From: Candidatus Aegiribacteria sp.
Lineage (GTDB): Bacteria > Fermentibacterota > Fermentibacteria > Fermentibacterales > JCC-6
DNA length: 9,912 nucleotides
Direction of reading: 5' to 3'
Assembly: GCA_030640155.1 (NCBI GenBank)
Contig: DAOWJX010000182.1
Location: 1-9,912, forward strand
The position numbers and the translations under genes were made by a program. A model generated the notes under the pieces. The model saw only the letters and a program-made list of their open reading frames with translations, was not told the origin of the DNA and made no database searches. Positions 6,502 through 9,912 of the stretch are shown one piece after another (positions within the stretch are counted from its first letter, which is position 1; the number at the start of each line of letters is the position of its first letter).

Positions 6502-8289
6502 ATGACTTCAGATGAATTGAAACAACTCTACATCGATTTTTTCAGAGAAAGAGGACATGCTGTTATTCAGGGCTCATCGCTGATTCCTGAAAACGATTCC
6601 ACAATACTCTATACACCTGCCGGTATGCAGCCACTGGTACCATTCCTTCTTGGCGAGAAGCATCCTGCCGGCAGACGACTGGTTGATATCCAGAAGTGTG
6701 TACGCACGGGAGATATCGATGAAGTAGGCGACCCCACTCACCTGACTTTCTTTGAGATGCTCGGTAACTGGTCTCTCGGCGACTATTTCAAGCGTGAAGC
6801 GATTGAATGGAGTTATGAGTTCCTGACGTCCGGAGAATGGCTTGGGTTCGGAGTGGATCAGCTTCATGTCACTGTATTCGAAGGTGATGATCAGGTACCG
6901 CCTGATGAAGAGGCAGCCGCTATCTGGGAGGAAACCGGTGTTCCTCGCGACAGGATATACTTCATGGGACGGAAGGATAACTGGTGGGGTCCAACAGGGA
7001 ATACAGGTCCGTGTGGTCCTGATACCGAGATATTCATTGATACAGGAAGGACTCCATGTTGCCCGGAATGCAGACCGGGATGCGGTTGCGGGAAGTATTT
7101 CGAAATATGGAACGATGTCTTCATGCAGTACCGCCGAATAGAAGATGGCACGTACGTTCCGCTTGAACAGAAGAATGTCGATACCGGCATGGGTGTGGAA
7201 AGAACTATTGCCATGATGAACGGCTCTGCTACGGTTTTCGACATTCGCGAGTTTCAGCCTTTATTCGGTTTTCTGAAAAAGTTTGCGGGTATCGGTTCAC
7301 AACCTGATAACGAAACTACCAGGTCTCTCCGGGTTATTTCAGATCATATCAGAACGGCTACTCACATACTTGGTGATGATCAGGGAGTACCTCCCTCGAA
7401 TCTCGACAGGGGATACGTTCTCAGAAGGTTGATCAGGCTCGCGATAAGGCATGGCAGAAAACTCGGGATTGATGAACCGTTCACTCACAGGCTTGCAGAG
7501 GTTGTAATAGAAACGGAAGCTTCCGCTCATGATGAACTTGCCAGGAACAGGAGATTCATACTGGATGAACTGTCGGCGGAAGAATCGCGTTTCGAGAAGA
7601 CATTACAGGCAGGATTGCGTGAATTTGATAAATTACTGCCCAGTCTTCTGAAGAATCCGGCAAAAACCATTCCTGGAAGAATCGCATTCAAGTTGTATGA
7701 CACCTATGGATTTCCCGTGGAGTTCACAGCTGAGATGGCAGCGGAACATGGTATGACTGTTGATATGAGTGGCTACAGCATTGCATTTGAAAAACATAGA
7801 GACCTTTCCAGACAGGGAAGTGAAGATAAATTCAAAGGTGGTCTTGCTGACAACAGCGAAATGGTAACAAAGCTGCATACTGCTACTCATCTTCTGCACC
7901 AGGCTCTTCGCGATGTTCTGGGAGAACATGTGGAGCAGAAGGGAAGCAATATCACGGAAAAGAGACTGAGATTCGATTTCAGTCACCCCGCAGCCATGAC
8001 TGTTGATGAGAAGGCTGCCGTTGAGAAGAAAGTAAATGAGATGATTGCTTCTGATCTTCCTGTAGATTGCGTGGAAATGGAACTTGAGGAGGCTCTTGAG
8101 AAGGGTGCAATCGGTTTATTCCGCAGCAGGTACGGTGAGAAAGTTAAAGTATACATGATTGGAAATTACTCGATTGAAATATGTGGCGGTCCCCATGTTA
8201 CTCGTATCGGAGAACTCGGGAAGTTCAGAATCGCGAAGGAGATGAGTTCTTCCGGAGGTGTCAGAAGAATAAGGGCGGTGCTTGAATGA
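6502..8289 (+). CDS. alaS: Alanyl-tRNA synthetase, short form without C-Ala domain
   Basis: The enzyme charges tRNA-Ala with alanine and clears mischarged Ser or Gly. Class II motif 2 is seen in 'THLTFFEMLGNWSLGDYFK' (79-97) and motif 3 in 'DTGMGVERT' (227-235), with 'DRGYVLRRLIR' at 302-312 and 'KLYDTYGFP' at 397-405. A cysteine cluster (C186, C187, C190, C194, C196) interrupts the catalytic domain before 'KYFEIWNDVFMQY'. Such clusters occur in some bacterial AlaRS and could bind zinc. The editing domain is complete, with H459 and H463 of HTATH and C561 and H565 of CGGPH as its zinc ligands. The protein stops right after it at 595 residues. The usual bacterial form has about 870. The beta-barrel segment before the editing domain is also missing, since 'FKGGLAD' runs directly into HTATH. 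This compact form is familiar from Patescibacteria. The start has TAAGGAAA upstream. The stop overlaps the next gene's ATG. Confidence 0.95.
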   Translation: MTSDELKQLYIDFFRERGHAVIQGSSLIPENDSTILYTPAGMQPLVPFLLGEKHPAGRRLVDIQKCVRTGDIDEVGDPTHLTFFEMLGNWSLGDYFKREAIEWSYEFLTSGEWLGFGVDQLHVTVFEGDDQVPPDEEAAAIWEETGVPRDRIYFMGRKDNWWGPTGNTGPCGPDTEIFIDTGRTPCCPECRPGCGCGKYFEIWNDVFMQYRRIEDGTYVPLEQKNVDTGMGVERTIAMMNGSATVFDIREFQPLFGFLKKFAGIGSQPDNETTRSLRVISDHIRTATHILGDDQGVPPSNLDRGYVLRRLIRLAIRHGRKLGIDEPFTHRLAEVVIETEASAHDELARNRRFILDELSAEESRFEKTLQAGLREFDKLLPSLLKNPAKTIPGRIAFKLYDTYGFPVEFTAEMAAEHGMTVDMSGYSIAFEKHRDLSRQGSEDKFKGGLADNSEMVTKLHTATHLLHQALRDVLGEHVEQKGSNITEKRLRFDFSHPAAMTVDEKAAVEKKVNEMIASDLPVDCVEMELEEALEKGAIGLFRSRYGEKVKVYMIGNYSIEICGGPHVTRIGELGKFRIAKEMSSSGGVRRIRAVLE

Positions 8290-9209
8290 AAACGCTTCCG
8301 TTGATACTCCTGACAGTCTTCTATTCCGCGGCAGCAGGAGATATCACTGATTTCTCGGGAACCTGGGAAACAACTTACGGCACACTCTTTCTTCGTCAGG
8401 ATGGTTCTTCTGTAAGCGGGCACTACACTCTCGAAGGATATTCTACAATAGAGGGAGAAGTGGGGGCTGATGGCCGGCTGGTTTTTACCTATACTGAGCA
8501 GTCTGCTTCCGGTGAGGGATGGTTCGAGCTCTCTGATGATTCCATGTATTTCACCGGAAAGTGGAGACCTTACGGCACCAGGCAGTGGTTTGACTGGGAA
8601 GGTTTCAGAGCCGGTTCCGGAGTAGCGTCATCAAACTGGCTGGTTATACTGGAATCCGAATGGCAGGCTTCCATGACAGAGGAGGAATACTCCTTTGGCG
8701 AGATGCTTGCGTCCTGGTTTGCCAGGGTTCCAGGTGTGAGTGTAAGACATAGATTCATTCATGATGTAGATGACCTTTCAGCGTTCTGTCTTGAATCCTC
8801 AGGATTACCAGGGAACCTTTACCTTGTGATAGCTTCACATGGTACTTCATCTGGAATCGAGCTTTCTTCAGGTACTGTTTCCTCTCGAGAATTCACAGAT
8901 GCCCTTGAACCTTGCAGAAATCTTGCCATGATTCACTTCAGCTGCTGCGAAATAATGGCTGGACGGACTCCGGATGCTATAGTCTCATCCAGGAGAAACT
9001 GGCCTGAAGGATTTCTGGTATCAGGATATACGCATAGTGTTGACTGGGGGGCCAGCGGTATTATCGAGATATATTACCTTAATCAGATACTTGAGAACGG
9101 ACTTGCACCGGTTGATGCTGCTAACAGTGTAATCGAAGACATTGGTTTTGCGGGTGAATCATCCACCAGATGGATGGAAAGAGCTGGATTTGCGTGGGTT
9201 ACACCCTGA
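8286..9209 (+). CDS. Secreted caspase-like (clan CD) cysteine peptidase candidate with N-terminal beta domain
   Basis: The 307-residue protein begins with a signal peptide (KT then LPLILLTVFYSAAAG, cleavage near 17-18). Residues 22-107 form a beta-rich domain with alternating 'FSGTWETTYGTLFLRQDG..VSGHY', 'IEGEV', 'LVFTYTE' and 'YFTGKW' strands, as in many secreted binding domains. Residues 117-300 look like a caspase/gingipain fold: strand 'WLVILES', then 'LYLVIASHGTSSG' (178-190) with H185, then 'NLAMIHFSCCEIMAG' (212-226) with paired C220 and C221, followed by a late 'FLVSGYTHSVDWG'. The His-Gly and the Cys after a hydrophobic strand match the clan CD catalytic dyad. By analogy with the CHAT motif 'LSACET', C221 is the likelier nucleophile. 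No exact family is recognised. It overlaps alaS by 4 bp (ATGA), implying translational coupling, although it acts outside the cytoplasm. A function linked to alaS is not implied. Confidence 0.75.
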   Translation: MKTLPLILLTVFYSAAAGDITDFSGTWETTYGTLFLRQDGSSVSGHYTLEGYSTIEGEVGADGRLVFTYTEQSASGEGWFELSDDSMYFTGKWRPYGTRQWFDWEGFRAGSGVASSNWLVILESEWQASMTEEEYSFGEMLASWFARVPGVSVRHRFIHDVDDLSAFCLESSGLPGNLYLVIASHGTSSGIELSSGTVSSREFTDALEPCRNLAMIHFSCCEIMAGRTPDAIVSSRRNWPEGFLVSGYTHSVDWGASGIIEIYYLNQILENGLAPVDAANSVIEDIGFAGESSTRWMERAGFAWVTP

Positions 9210-9254
9210 TGAGCCCGGATATTCTACCTTGCTGAAACGAAAGGATCGAATAGA

Positions 9255-9912
9255 ATGGATCTCCTGAAAAAGATGTGCGAAACAGATGGAGTATCGGGCC
9301 ATGAAGACGAGATAGCAGTTCTGTTTCGAGAAGCTCTTGAAGATCACGTTGATAGTTTTTCATCAGACGCAATGAAAAATATCATAGCGTTCAAATCGGG
9401 GACGGATGGAGATTCACGTCTGAAGGTAATGCTTGCGGGTCACATTGATGAGATTGGTTTTCTTGTAAACAACATAGATGCGAAAGGTTTTGCGTCAGTT
9501 GTGCCCGTAGGCGGATGGGATTCCGCGAATATCATGGGGCATACTGTCCGTGTTCACACCAGAAACAGCGGCGTGCTTACCGCCGTGATGAATCGAAGAT
9601 GGGAACCAACGGTCAAGCAGCGCAACACCACGGCCGAGAAAGACAAGCTGTACCTTGATTTTGGTCTGCCTGGAGACAGAGTAAAAGAAATGGTGGGACG
9701 CGGTGACTGGGTCTCAATGGATACATCCTTTCGCGAATTCGGTGATTGTTTTGTAGCAAAAGCATTCGATGACCGCATTGGAGCGTACATCATCATAGAA
9801 GCCATGAAGAAATACAATAATCCCTCTATCGATGTCTATGCGGTTGGAACGGCGCCGGAAGAAGTTGGCCTGCGGGGATCCGCGGTCGCCGCACAGAATA
9901 TAAAACCTGATA
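9255..9912 (+). CDS. M42 family metallo-aminopeptidase (TET/glutamyl aminopeptidase-like), 3' end outside window
   Basis: The first 219 residues of a cytoplasmic cobalt/zinc aminopeptidase are present and open to the right edge. Family signs are 'MCETDGVSGHEDEI' (7-20), the first metal ligand in 'LAGHIDEIGFLV' (H63), 'GVLTAV' at 106-111 in the dodecamer domain region, 'KLYLDFGLPGD' (131-141), 'VGRGDWVS' (147-154), the bridging aspartate in 'KAFDDRIG' (D172 or D173) and the catalytic/metal glutamates in 'GTAPEEVGLRGS' (E202, E203). The full family length is about 340-360, so about 130 residues are missing, including the last metal histidine. The segment after GVLTAV is changed from the common 'PPH' form to 'RRWEP'. 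The start ATG has AAAGGA nine bases upstream. The gene lies 45 bp behind the caspase-like gene and probably shares its transcript. Another M42 subgroup, such as a cellulase-like protein, cannot be excluded. Confidence 0.88.
   Translation, partial: MDLLKKMCETDGVSGHEDEIAVLFREALEDHVDSFSSDAMKNIIAFKSGTDGDSRLKVMLAGHIDEIGFLVNNIDAKGFASVVPVGGWDSANIMGHTVRVHTRNSGVLTAVMNRRWEPTVKQRNTTAEKDKLYLDFGLPGDRVKEMVGRGDWVSMDTSFREFGDCFVAKAFDDRIGAYIIIEAMKKYNNPSIDVYAVGTAPEEVGLRGSAVAAQNIKPD

Overview
This 9.9 kb window looks like ordinary bacterial chromosome of medium GC with dense gene packing. Genes start at ATG behind AG-rich Shine-Dalgarno sequences and use TGA or TAA stops. The lineage cannot be fixed from the window. 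A sigma-54 gene, a Bacteroidetes-like serine palmitoyltransferase clade protein, secreted proteins with signal peptides and a minimal alanyl-tRNA synthetase together suggest a Gram-negative, FCB-like or candidate-phylum bacterium. That placement is inference only.

Layout. (1) 1-1340, plus strand: the 3' part of rpoN (sigma-54), then a small protein of the PF04008 'adenosine-specific kinase' family. (2) 1362-2858, minus strand: three small accessory-type genes, namely a 61-residue two-helix membrane protein, a RimJ/RimL-like GNAT acetyltransferase and an unrecognised exported protein. Immediately 5' of the exported-protein gene lies a 185-bp, almost fully self-complementary element with about 22-bp terminal inverted repeats (2872-3056), which looks like a non-autonomous mobile element (MITE-like). 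(3) 3128-6481: a probable sphingolipid (ceramide) locus. A minus-strand extended SDR is divergent from a plus-strand serine palmitoyltransferase-like gene, which is followed 13 bp later by a 374-residue GNAT-fold protein of the kind proposed as bacterial ceramide synthase. (4) 6502-9912, plus strand: a short alaS (595 aa, no C-Ala domain), overlapped by 4 bp by a secreted caspase-like protein, then the 5' part of an M42 metallo-aminopeptidase.

How the genes may work together. The Spt-like enzyme would condense serine with an acyl thioester to give 3-ketosphinganine, the GNAT-fold protein would N-acylate it, and the SDR would reduce the keto group. The same trio (Spt, bCerS, CerR) defines the bacterial ceramide route known from Caulobacter.

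The most striking observation is that the Spt-like gene carries a single in-frame TGA at codon 121, exactly where relatives have glycine (GGA to TGA is one base). The rest of the frame and all visible catalytic residues are intact. All other genes use TGA as a normal terminator at the expected family end, so genome-wide recoding is unlikely. A recent nonsense mutation, an assembly error or readthrough at this one codon are the live options.
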